Made by a program: the position numbers and the translations under genes
Notes under the pieces: model-generated
The model's database searches: none
What the model was told of the DNA's origin: nothing
Seen by the model: only the letters and a program-made list of their open reading frames with translations
In this document: one piece after another, positions 43,901 to 55,900 of the stretch
Layout: every line of letters begins with the position of its first letter
Numbering within the stretch: position 1 is the stretch's first letter
Assembly: GCF_002042975.1 (NCBI RefSeq)
Contig: NW_018149776.1
Span: forward strand, 971,135-1,035,134
Source of the DNA: Orbicella faveolata
Taxonomy: Eukaryota; Cnidaria; Anthozoa; Scleractinia; Merulinidae
Reading direction: 5' to 3'
Length of the DNA: 64,000 nt

Positions 43901-46900
43901 ATTAACAAATTGACAACAGTTTTTCATGCGTCTGTCCTGTTATTGATCATGAATTTCGTCATAACATTGTCAAAGTAGCTGTGGATCCGCAAATTACTTT
44001 GACAATGTTATGACGGGACAGACGCATGAACAACTGAGGTCAATTTGCTTTTTTTACAATAACAAAAAGTCGAAACGTGAGAAATTCATGTGTCTGTCCG
44101 CTTATTGACAATGAAAATTAGCCAATGAGCGAGCAAGAATTTCTGCAATTACTATGTAAAACGTTTTCGAGTCACTCAAGAGTGGGTTTGGTTTTACTTC
44201 TGATTGAATGACAAAGTGGCGCGACTTTTTAAAGCTAATCGTGTATCGTAGTAATCAGTGCAAAACCAAACACATGTAAATTAGTGAAACCCGCTTTATG
44301 ACTATTACATTTAACGTGTCCTGTTTCTTATTCTGTACCAAGTGGTTCTAACTTTTGAGTCTGTGGACAAAACCCTAGTGCGTGACCTATTCATGAAACT
44401 GAGTTATTGAGCAGTACATTCACGTGAAAAACCTCAGTGTCAACCTCAAAAGGAAAGCTGTCCTATTGTTATTGTTTGTTGTTTTTGAACGAAATCTTGA
44501 AAGACAGTGTGCACGCTTGTGGTACCATTTACTACTACAAAGATAGATAATATAGTACTTTTAGAGTTTATAAATTTAAGAGTATGACGAAAACTGATCT
44601 GAAATAAAAGCAAAGCCGTCCAGTATTATTTTAGTCTAATAGAGAGACGTAAAAGTCTCGAAAAAAGTTCAATTTACTTACCTTTTTGTGATAACACCGC
44701 CCGCGGCTGTACCCTACGACGCTAATTTTTCCGGTGCCTATCCCAGCATTCAGCTCGCTCCGACAGAGCCAAACCTCTGAGCCCACGCTGGCCCTGTCAT
44801 CCGCCCCGCGGCTTTGACTGACACGTGACCCAGCTGTCACTGCGCAGTTCAACCCCAGCTAAAGACAACCAAGAAAGGGAAAACAAAATCGTTACACGGT
44901 GTGAAAAATACGATCACTGATCCATTTCAAGTACAGAAAAAAGCAATATGGCGATGAAACCATACTGCCTGGGCATTGCTAACGACAAAAGGAACACATT
45001 TTGTGAAGGAAAAAAACTAGTGGAAGATTCCTTGCTTCCTCTTTGCATTACCGGCAGACTATTGGGAGAAATTAGAAGTACGTCTCGCCGAGTCAGTGTA
45101 TCTATGATACCGGCTGTACGAGTGCTGTGTGTGTGTTGGGTAGGTAGTTTGTGTTTAAGTCAACGGCCTCTATTTCAGTTTATCTAACAAATAAAGAAGC
45201 CTAAACCGTGTATTACACTGTGATAAAACACGACGGACATTTAGAACACGAGGGAAATGAAGAAAACACGAGCCGTAGGCGAGTGTTTTCTTCATTTCTC
45301 AAGTGTTCTCAAATGTCTCTCCATGAAATGTGCGTTTTATGTAAGAATGAAAACAAATAAAGGCTGTTGTTGTTGCTGTTGCCGTTTAGCTGACCTGCTT
45401 GTCGAAGGTAATGACGTCAGAGAGGCGTGGAAATTCAGTAGCTGAAGCCAGTAGCGAGATGTGATGGGATGGCGGCCTCTTGTCCGCATCATGTTGCCAG
45501 CACCATGCCATCAGATCAAGAACAAACACTGGAGCTTTCTTATCCTAAAACAGTTCATCACCTTCGTATTAGTTGGATAGTTTGTTAGCCTAGTCAGGTG
45601 GGTACTTTTATGTAACACGAGTAGCATTCTATGCCTCTGTTTGGAAACGAGACCTTAAGCAGAACCTTTGATATACCAACAGGTTAAGTCCGAGTTGCCT
45701 TTTACCTCTGATTCAAAACGAGTCTTTGCGTGAAAACCTTTACACAAAAATGTGTTTCACCCGGACGTCCATTTTCGAGAAAATAAAACACACTTTTAGG
45801 TGAAACGTTTCGCATAAAAAAATAGTTCTGAAACAGAGGGAAGAGGAATCCGCCTATTAGCAAAAGGCTACCAGCAAAGAGGATATATCTTAGTCAATTA
45901 GAAAAGGAAAGAGCTCATTAACAAAAGTGAGGCAACGTTGCAGTAAAAACACTACGTTGACTTCCAGGCAGTCACGTAAAAATCATCTCGGTAAAATAAT
46001 GGCCGCGCGAAAGCCTGGGGGCGAGGAGCGCTCCTCGCCCCCAGACTTTCCCGCGGCCATTATTTTTCTCGCGGTTTTCTTTCGCGTCACGCACTACGGA
46101 CTAAGCGAAAGAGGAACTACTCGTAGTCTATCCTATAACAAGCGTTACATCAAATCACTAAAAGCAAAAGTCTATCACAAACCTTGGCAGTTAATGGCGG
46201 TCGGTGACCTTCCACAATTAGCTGTTTGACCTGTGCTGGGTTGAGGTCATTGAAGGGCTGATGCAGCGTCACCAGCTCATAAATGTACATTCCAAACGAA
46301 AAAGAGTCCACCTTGTCCGTATACAACTCCTTCCCGACATACTTTTCAATCTCGGGAGCCATAAACCCGGGAGTTCCTCCCAGGCCCTTCATTCCTGCCA
46401 GTGCCGCTGACCGGCTGATACCGTAGTCAGCAAGTTTGATAGTGACTTGGTGAGTGGATTGAGATGGGCCGGTGGGAGCTGGGAACTGCCACACTAAGAT
46501 GTTTTCTGACTTGAGGTCTCGATAGATGATGTGATGACGGTGTAAGTACTTCAAGGCTGAAGCGCACTAGATATGGGAGAAAAAGAAAACTCAGGGTCTG
46601 TTTTTATGGAGAACTGAACAGTTGTCCTTGCTGGGAGGGTTAATCTATCTCTCTTTCCACGTGCCATCTTTTTACCTATCGTTGACATCAAAAAGTGTCC
46701 CTCCCTGACCGAGCCACAAATTAGCCTTCCTGATTTCGCTCGAGATCTATATATTTCAACTTGTCCCTGGTAGGTGAGCCAAACATCTCCAAAGTGTTTA
46801 CATAGAAAAAGGTGCCCCCACCCCTTACGGTCACCCTAGTTTCAACAAGCGCCTACGTCCAGGGTCACCTTAGTCCCCGGGTCTCTTAGTTATAATGAAC

Positions 46901-49900
46901 TGTACGAAAAACGTTCTCTATAGATGGAAGAGGGTGACACCCCGACCAGCGACAGCCTTACTCCATGGAGGCCCTTCTTGTATAATCAACAAGAGCATAG
47001 ACTACAACTATCTACTGTGCGACAAAATCGACCGCTAGCCTGTGTCAGCAGTCGTTTCCTTTCTAAGCGCACAAAAGTTGGTCAAAGCTTAGGGACATGA
47101 TTTTTGCTCTCAGTCGGCGCTATGCAGCCTATATCGGTTATCAATAGTTCTAAGCTTGAAACACGGAAAGCAAGTCATTATTAAAACAAGTTATGCATTT
47201 GAAAATTTCAGACGTCAGAGAGAGGAATAAAAAGTACAAAATATAACTTAAAATCCTCTTTTGCCTAAAATCCATGCAGTTCAGAATATGTTTAAGAAGC
47301 AGCACTGTCTGTTACATTCTTGAAACATTAGTTCTGTGGCCAACATTTGTGTATTTTGGCTTTGATTTAAGCCACTGGACAATTCCAGGTTATTGAACAT
47401 AACAGTCCATACCTGCACGATACATTTCTGAATGACGTAGGCATTAAGGCGAACTCCAGCTCTCTTGTAGCTGGCGAGGATTCGGTCCAAGGCCCCTTGC
47501 GGTGCGAATTCCAAGACCATGCAGAACGGGTTTAGACAGTAACCTAACAACGAGACGATATTCTGATGCCTCAAGGGAAGAAGGATGGACATCTCCTGAC
47601 GTACAGTCCTTTAAAATTAATCAGTGCATCATGCAGTCAATCATTCAGTCAGTCAATCAATCAATCAATCAATCAATCACTCACTCGCTCGCTCACTCAC
47701 ATACTCACTCAATCAATCAATCATCAATCATTCAGTCAGTCAATCAATCATTGAATCCATCCATCCATCAATCAATCAATCAATCAACCAATCAATCAGT
47801 CAATCAGACACTCAACCATTAGTCTGCGAGTCAGACAGATAGACAGACAGACAGACAGTCACTTCATTCACCCGCACAGATTGATTGATTCAAATTGATC
47901 AAATTGATGACTAATTTCCCAGTCAGAGATTCACGATCGCACCCAAGGAGTAATATCATTGCTCAAAAAAAAAAAAAAATCAGACAATACCACGCGTTTT
48001 CTCACCTATACGCGTCGTTCAGTGCCATAGTTGGATTTTCTTTCAAAGCTCTCCTGGCTGCTGCAGCCATTTGTACTTCTTCCGGTCGCGCCTCGTCACC
48101 CACTTCATTGTTCAGCGGCATCTTCATGGCGATAGTTATTGAGTCCCCGGATGTCTGCTTCAGTTCCCCGCGGAAAACTGAGCCGAACGTTCCTTTGCCC
48201 AGAAATTTACCTCGTGTTATGTCGGACGCTTGAATGTTCATGTTGGGAGCGATGTCTTCAAACATCTGAGGAAGACGAAAATCAAAATTAAAACCTAAAA
48301 GCACATATGCTCTTCAGCACAACAGACACGCTGGCTGTGTTTTCGTTAACGCAAAATAACCCGTCAGTTTTGGTTCTCTCTTGTAGAGTAAAAGGAAACA
48401 CCAGTCAAGGTTTCGAAGAAGTCCATACATCTCTAGATCTAAGTATTTCTCTGTGCTCCACACTTCCATTCTCGTTCTCATAAAAAAAATTATGTATTTC
48501 TTGATCAATGCCCTTTTTGATATCAACGTCGTAAAACAAAGTGACCATAACGCTGATAACTACACCGCGAAATAGCGTGATTGACCAATCAGAACTTGAA
48601 GGAAACACTAGTCATGCTGGTAGCCTTTTGCAAGTGCGGGAAAACGTGCCGCCGCTGGTAAGCGCGGGAAAACGCGTCGCCGCTGGTAAGCGTGGGAAAA
48701 TATGTCACCGTTGGCAAGCGCGGGAAAAGTTATGCAAGCCAAATCAGGATTTGTACGGGTTTTGTAGTTGATTGAATGAGAACAGAATTCCGATTGGCTA
48801 CAGCACACTCCATGATATGAAAAACCGATTATGACCTCAAAAACAAAAGTAGCACATAGCTCACTGAAAGTCAATTGAAATCCATTATAGCCACATGTGA
48901 TCCAATTTCTGCTTGCTGAAATGGACCTTTCCTGTATTCCAATAAACAATGGCGCCGAATCGAGGTCAGGGTGGACAAAAGTACAGCAAATGTATGAAAA
49001 TGTCCACCTCAACCTCGCTTTGGTGCTATTGTTCGTACGCACTGAAGGGTACTATTGTTAAAAACTGAGCTGGAAAAACGTTAACAATAAGGCAAAAACA
49101 ACGACATACAAGGTTAAAGTCGGATATATATCTTTGGCGGTAGGGGGTGAAAGCTTAAAGGTTTTAAACTCTTACAGCATCCGGGGCAAGTTCTTTGAGC
49201 TCCAGCTGACCATGTACGGTGCATTCCACGGGTTCAGAATTGTAGGCAGCCAGCACACATTCTTCAAACTCAAATGAATAAATCACCGTGTCATCCTTGG
49301 TCGGTCGCTTTCTGAAAGAACCATACTTACTGGATCCACGTTTAAAACTCTCCGTGCTGTCTGTGCTTCCTGAGGAATTAAAACGAAGAAAAACTTATCA
49401 CAGGAACTCACTCAGTGACAACGGACGATTGAATTATCGCCGCAGTTCTTTGGCTGGAAACTCGTCGGTAAAGGTAAAGTCTACATACGAGCCAAACTTA
49501 TCCCGGTTTCTGTAGCACAAAGCGACCAAGGAGTATTTCTACTCCCCCTGGATGGGATGCTAGTCCATCACAGGGTTACCACCCAGTTGGCCGGTACCCA
49601 TTTATACACATGGGCAGAGAGAGGCACTGTGAGAGTTAAGTGTCTTGCTCAAGAACACAACACAATGTCCCCGGCCAGGGCTCAAGCCCGGACCGCTCCG
49701 TCCCGAGTCGACCGCACTAACCATGAGGCCACCGCGCCTCCCTAAAAAATTTCGCGGTGCCACTTCTCGTTCACGTTTTATTTTACGCTTTGCCACTCAA
49801 CGGGATATAATGAGTTTTCACAAATTAAAACGGCAGGGGCTAAAGCAGAAATAAATGATCGGGCCGACTTGTCAGTCGGAGTTTAGTCAGACGGGCGCAT

Positions 49901-52900
49901 CGCTATTCACAGGCGCCGGTGAGGTTCGTGAATTGTCGTGGTCGGCAAATGGGACCGACAAATCGTAGGTATAAATGAATCTTAAGAACATAAAAGCAAG
50001 ATCAACACAGCCCCATTGCGCTGAAAAACATTGCTTTAATTTCTTTCGCGGAGAGCACTGAATTTTCATTGACCATAATAACACTTTTTTCTGTCTTAAA
50101 CAAAAAAACCGTTGTCTTTGTCTGACCTTTTCCTGCCCTGTTACTCTAAACATAACAATAATAACAATAAAACAATACTTGACTCTCTTAACAAGGCACC
50201 TTGCTTTCAAAACAGGAAAAATTCCGCTTCTAAGACGACGGAAATTTGCAATTGTGATATCCGAGATCATGCATGTTTATAACGTATGTGACTGTCACCA
50301 TCTTGCTCGTGTACGTACCTTTCTTAGGTTCCTCCTGACTTTTCTTATCCTGAGCAGATTTCTTGGTTTTGGTATTCATGTCCGCCACGTCACCCTCCTC
50401 ACTGTCGGTACTCCCTCGCGTCTTGCGGCCTTTCCTTCCCCTGCCACCCCTCTCTGGGGAGAATGAATGGCTGCTTTCACTTCCACGACTGTCTGTGCTC
50501 TAGATGAAAAACTATTCGTGTTCAGCCAGACAACATATTCCAGAACCGTGACAGGACGGGAAAAACTGTAGGCAAGGGGCACTGCGTAAAATGCCAGATA
50601 TTCTGGCCCAAATTCGCCCGAATACGGATCGGCGGCGCAGGTCGCGTATTCAAGGACGCCTGACTCGAAATACACAAGGGATATCCTATTTGAGTCCGGC
50701 CTGTTTTTCCGAATTCACCTTGAATACCTCGCGTCTACTCCTTAAACACGCTTGAATACTCCAGGTTTACGTCACGTTTTTCTTGCGCCTCTCCGGAATG
50801 TGCTAGGATTCTAGTGCCCAGATTCAACTTGAATAATTGACGTTCACATGCTTGAATACTCTTGAATGCTCGAAGCGTGCATCTTGAATACTCTAAGATT
50901 TTTTTGCGTCACCTTGGCGCAGTAGGAAAACAGTTTTTCTAACCAATCTTTCTCTACGGGGCATTTCAACACGATGTTTGGTTAGCACCGGGTATGTTGA
51001 CATATAATATCATTTTTCACAGTTTTTGGGTGCCCCGCCGACAGGGAGGGCGACGAAAAATTAGTCTATAGACTCATTCAGTTGTTCTCCTCCACGGAAA
51101 TCTTTAGTAAAAGGCGAAAGATTTATACGTGTTGAAGGAAAACCAGAGTTACTATAGCAACGACGAAGTTCGGCGGTATGTTGAAAGTGATGTGACAAGA
51201 CATATGGGACAATAAGATAAGTTTACATGATTAGTCCTTAGATTACGCATGCGCATCAGACAAAACTGGAGAATTCGAAATCAATCTTCAATTGCGATTT
51301 AATCTAGAGATTTCGATACGAGTTTACAATCTCTCTGCTTCTTTTTCGGTCGAAGAAAATTCAAAGCATGCGTGCCGATGAAGAAATTGCCTCACCTGGT
51401 CAGAAGTGTAGTCAAAGCAACTCGAACTCTCCTCCTCAGTCTCCCGCTCGGTACTCACGGATCCGAACGTAAATCTCTCAGGCTCCGACAAGAAACGTTC
51501 ACGTGAAGGGGTCTGGGGAGAACCATGGCTAAGTACATACGGCACGTCAGAAGAGCCAGTGGTCTGCAAAGCTGGGTTCACTGGAAACAACACAGATGAA
51601 TCGTTCATACTTAATACACAACTAACATTGCAAAGATTTGATTTTTGCTATTGTATGGCTAGCTCCGTGAGTAAAACATTTCAAAATTTTTGCTATCTCA
51701 TGGTTAGCTCCGTCAGCGGACAAGATGAACCAAATAATGTGCGGAATTACCCGCTGTGTCCCGCGAAAAAACAGTGTTCTTTTTCCGTGGGAGATCTGGA
51801 CTCGATATTATGAGTTACCTTCATCTCCTCCGACACCACTACACGGGCTAGAGGTAAAGAAACCATATTCTCTCCTTCCACCCAGTGTAAAATCATACCG
51901 CTATGAATTCTCTTCTTTCCTCCTCCCTGGGATATAATATTATTATGTTAGGGACTTTCTTCTCCCCATAGCTGTGTCCATAAGGACTCCCTCTTTCCTC
52001 TTTCCAAGTCAAAACAATCCGGTTTGGATACCCAGAAATTTTCAAAGGCGAACAGAACAGCTTTTCGAGAATTTCCGGGGAAAAAGGACAACCGCACGAG
52101 GTATACTCAAATTTTCGAAAATTCCTAACCGGGAATTTCCGTTTCAATTGATTTTCCTCCTGGAATTTCCTCAATTTTCGGTTGAATGATTCGCGTTCCG
52201 GAGGATCAATAATTTTCGGATTTTCCGGAAAGTTTGCCAGGAAATTTCCGTACTATTTGCCCGGCCCCTTTTCCAAAGTTCCTCAATTTCTAGTTGAATT
52301 GAAAGCGCACATGAAGTCTTTAGGGAGCTGCATACCTTCTCCATTACCTCCAGGTTTTCTTGAAACATGTACAGGGCTCGGCCATGGCGACGCACTCGTA
52401 CTGCTGCCATCAGTCATGGACAGATTAATCCCGCTATCTGCTCCAGAAGATGAGATCAGAACATCTATCGCAGCACTTACTCTTTCCTTTTCATTTTTCT
52501 CGCTCTCAACTCCACACACCGCCATGATACACTTGGGGCATGGGATAATCCTGGTAACCAGGCGATATCCATGCACCGTGATGGCGTCAAGACCTGGGAA
52601 CCAGTCAGTGATGAGTGTGTCCATGTGTTCCACAGTTATAGCGATCAGCCGAGCGGCAGTCTGGGCACTACACTCGGAGACGGACTTCACTTTAAAACCG
52701 ATCAACTTAGAACCCTCGCGTCGGTCTGCGAAGACAATTCACAAAATCAAGGTGTTATTCTGGAAATTTCTTGCCAGGAAAGAAAACAATGTTTCCTGAG
52801 TTTCCTGATCATCATGTACAATATGCTGTCAAAGTTTCTTTTAATATTTGGATCGGCTGTCAAGAAAATTGTTACAGCGTGTTTGTTATCCCTTTTTAAA

Positions 52901-55900
52901 CGTCTTCGCGAGATTGAAGCGAAAAAGCGGTGCAAGGTGGCTTCTTACACAAATCAATTTTTACTTATATCTCAAAAAATATTGACGAGGGACGTTGTAC
53001 CCAAGGGGCTCCCCTTACTAAAGTTCTTGTCGTTGTGAGCACTGACCTTCTTCTGACCTTCCTCGGTTCGTTCTTTTTGAAGACAGTTTCTTCCGCTGTT
53101 CAAACTTCTCCATACTGATACGGACGCATGGTGTGATAACCTCAATGGTGGAATACCGAGTGGTGTCGTGTACCTCACGTCTGTAGTGTAATGGATTAGC
53201 GATGTCATCTGAAACAGAAGTATGTTTTTCATACATTTCGTACTACCCTCTCATAATCTCTGCAAGGTTTCACGCAATCTAACAACGCGCATGAGCAAAG
53301 GAAGGTTCTAAATGATTTTTAAGTTACCATAGCTGTAATTTTTTTATTATACAGTTTTTGGAACATTTTTTTTAATAGGATGAACATTGTAACACCGAGG
53401 ACGACGCCCAGTTAAAAATAAATTTATATTTTATCTTCGAACATCGCAATTATCTAGACCTGTTCCGTGTTCATATCGGTCTCAAAACTTTGTCAAAATA
53501 AACATGTAATGACAGGTTTCAGTTCCAAAACGAAATACAAAAAATTAGCAACAATCTTTTGCTTTCTCCAAAATACCCAGAAGTTTGTCATTTTAACGTT
53601 GTTGTTTTACAGAAAACCGCAAAGTTACAACGCACGTGCACAGTCACTGTTCTGCTACTGTTTGTTGACGTTCTCTTACCGTTCTCACAGTCTATCGAAA
53701 AGAACATAGTATCTGACTACAAGCGCATTATGAAATACCAACAAAATTATACGAGAGGAGCAAGTCTCACGACCAACTGTATGCAGATATACCTGGTGCG
53801 CCATAAAAAGGTCTTCCTTCTAGCTCACATATCCTGAGCAACTTTACACCAAAACACGACAGTTCAACCCCAGTCTTCCAGCATGACCACTCTGGTTGGG
53901 CCACAGAAGCCAGTTTGTCTCTGTCACCTTCCTGCACTGGCCCATCAGGAGACAACTGACAACATGACTTCACTGAATCGCGGATTCGTTCGTCTGGAAT
54001 CACCCTGAAAACAAAACAAGCTTTAGTATCTTAAAACTTGTGAATTTAAACCATCCTTACAGAAACTTGAACCAGTCAGCAGGGCAGCAATATGGTTTGT
54101 ATTCTTTTCCAGAGCGGAAATTCGAAGACTTTTCAAAGAAATGTCACGGAGAAATCTCTGTTATGTAAACCGGTAACTGAAAAGATAACTTATATGCCAG
54201 AGCAGTATAATTTTTCTAAACCATTACATGAGCGTTCAAATTAGAAATCATTAACATTAACTATAAAACTTGAAATTTAAAGGTAAAGTTGCGTAAAGAC
54301 CATGCAGTTTAAAACAATCAGTACTCGAAGCGCGGGAAAACATGTCAGCGATACCAAACGTCGGGAAGCATGCAAACAGTGCAAAGCGCGGGAAAACATG
54401 CAAGCAGTTCCAGGCGCGGAATGCAAAGTGGCGGGAAAACTCACGTCAGCCAAATTACGATCGGTCTGAATTTGGAGTTGATTGGCTGTGAGAACAACAC
54501 TTGCGTTGTGATTGGCCAGAATGTTGAACGAGTTTTCAAACCAATTACCAAATTCGGCAAACGTGGAATCAGAGAAAAACTAGGAAAATGGTAAAATTAT
54601 CTTACTAACAAATGAAAACTGCACTAGTTTATTTAGCTTATTACTGTTTCTCTTCTATCGCTTACCTAGTGATCAGTCTCGGCCAGAACCCGCTGGGTAC
54701 GTATGACATGACGTACTGTCTTCGCAGGACCTTGCCTTTGGTGTAAGCAGTCGTGTTCATGGCCTGAGCCACTGCAGAACTGACCCCAGCTGCCACGGGC
54801 TGGTTGGTCTCTTGCTGACTGTCTGGGAGTAGGGAGGGGACAAGTAAGAACTCCGCACTCCATGGCAACGCCACTTCAAATTTGCTCAACAGGTTGATGT
54901 ATTGGCTCATGAGATTCGCTGGGAAGCGCTCACTTCGGAAGATTTGAGATAAGTCGGACCGCTTCATTACACCTGAAAAACAGTAAAAAGATGAGAATTA
55001 AACTCTGTGCTCAAAAAAATTAGACCTACATTTGATCCCCGCCCCCGACAAATCCTTCCCCCGAAGTGCCCGGAAAAATGGGTTATGCTATGCAAAGCAA
55101 ATGTCCCTGCCTGAAACCGTATGCTCAGACAATTGCCTCTTACCATTATTGATGTGAGGGTTCACTTCCCTGACGGTGACAACGTGCGCCAACATGTCAC
55201 ACAACCACTGTGGGTCCAAGAAGTACAAGTCACGCAACAATGGGTCGTCATAATGCAACAGTACACCTGCGATACAAGGCGAAAAACATTTGAACGATAA
55301 CGGAGAAGATAGGTAGATAAAGTTAGAAGTTCCATTGGCTTCATGGCAACTAAATCAACTATTGTAGATAAGTTTATAGGTGCTAATGTAATGACAAAAA
55401 ACTCTAGACCTTACATTGTGAGTCAGACCTCTCCATCTGGATATCCTGCGAGCTAAGCATTAGGCCACCACGCCAACTAAACCTCTAAAAAATCTCTATA
55501 TACCGTCTCTGTGATTCAGGTTCATATAACTTTCGAGCCCTCGTCATCTGACTTATATGTTTTCGTCGGGTCATGCAAACCTGTGCGCTTACTGTTCATT
55601 GTAATATTTTCCGTACCATTGTCATGTAGGAATCTTGTTGCCTGTTGTAGCTCCTCTGGTCCTCTCAAATGGACCTTCTGTCTCGCAAGCTCAGCTTCAA
55701 CCGCAGCACTATCAAAGAAACACAACGACACAACAAAGGAATGAGCTTTTCGACATGGACCTGTCAACTTGAGTAACTGATAAGCTCTAAGTTAGCCTCC
55801 TGCGCAAACGTTCTTATGGTTTGTCACGCACTCCTCCCCAAGGAATATTGTGTGACGAACTCAAAGGACGTCTGAGCAGTGGGCTAGGAGAAATTTCAAA

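Larger units (their letters stand above)
40921..44858 (-). other. LRRK C-terminal beta-propeller exons
   Basis: Exons 44682-44858, 43532-43674, 42440-43041 and 40921-41273. Blade-like motifs are EVWLCRSELNAG, TVWLGTESGTLHVF, WVLVALADGSVLAY, EVWCGQERGRITIL, SVWVALFPATRVFRWDALE and ELYIGTSFGCILV, followed by LVLSCGRGYRSL. Acidic and Ser-rich loops interrupt it. The last exon is set by a long pyrimidine tract and CCACAAG acceptor at 41274, with the stop at 40921 after LADVWES. Confidence 0.88.
45395..48265 (-). other. LRRK protein kinase exons
   Basis: Exons 48006-48265, 47413-47608, 46183-46566 and 45395-45544. Glycine loop GKGTFGSVFRG, catalytic lysine in ITIAMKMP, alpha-C glutamate in RQEMSIL, catalytic loop YRDLKSEN, DYGIS in place of DFG, GTPGFMAPE, and a closing W..D..KRP. 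All catalytic residues are present, so an active Ser/Thr kinase is expected. DYG is typical of LRRK kinases. YRD replaces the usual HRD histidine. Confidence 0.95.
49176..52347 (-). other. LRRK linker exons with second half of a zinc-ribbon-like motif
   Basis: Exons 51396-51580 and 50319-50499 encode a low-complexity Ser/Glu/Lys/Arg linker (for example RGGRGRKGRKTRGSTDSEEG). Exon 49176-49369 then gives VIYSFEFEECV, VECTVHGQLELKELAPDA. The CPKC from exon 52336-52725 plus ECV and C-x-x-HG here look like two halves of a Cys/His zinc ribbon placed just before the kinase, as in other LRRK-type proteins. Confidence 0.75.

Noticed and set aside
47502-47842. Asn/Gln/Ser/Ile-rich frames on the plus strand
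   Set aside because: Product of the CAAT-type tetranucleotide repeat, antisense to a LRRK exon and intron.
47633-47860. CRISPR-like regularity
   Set aside because: Simple tetranucleotide repeat in animal DNA. No spacers and no cas genes.
49557-49854. Possible tRNA gene (A- and B-box-like bases)
   Set aside because: The boxes belong to the SINE head. No full cloverleaf or acceptor stem could be drawn.
52182-52799. 205-codon plus-strand frame
   Set aside because: Shadow of LRRK exon 52336-52725 on the opposite strand.
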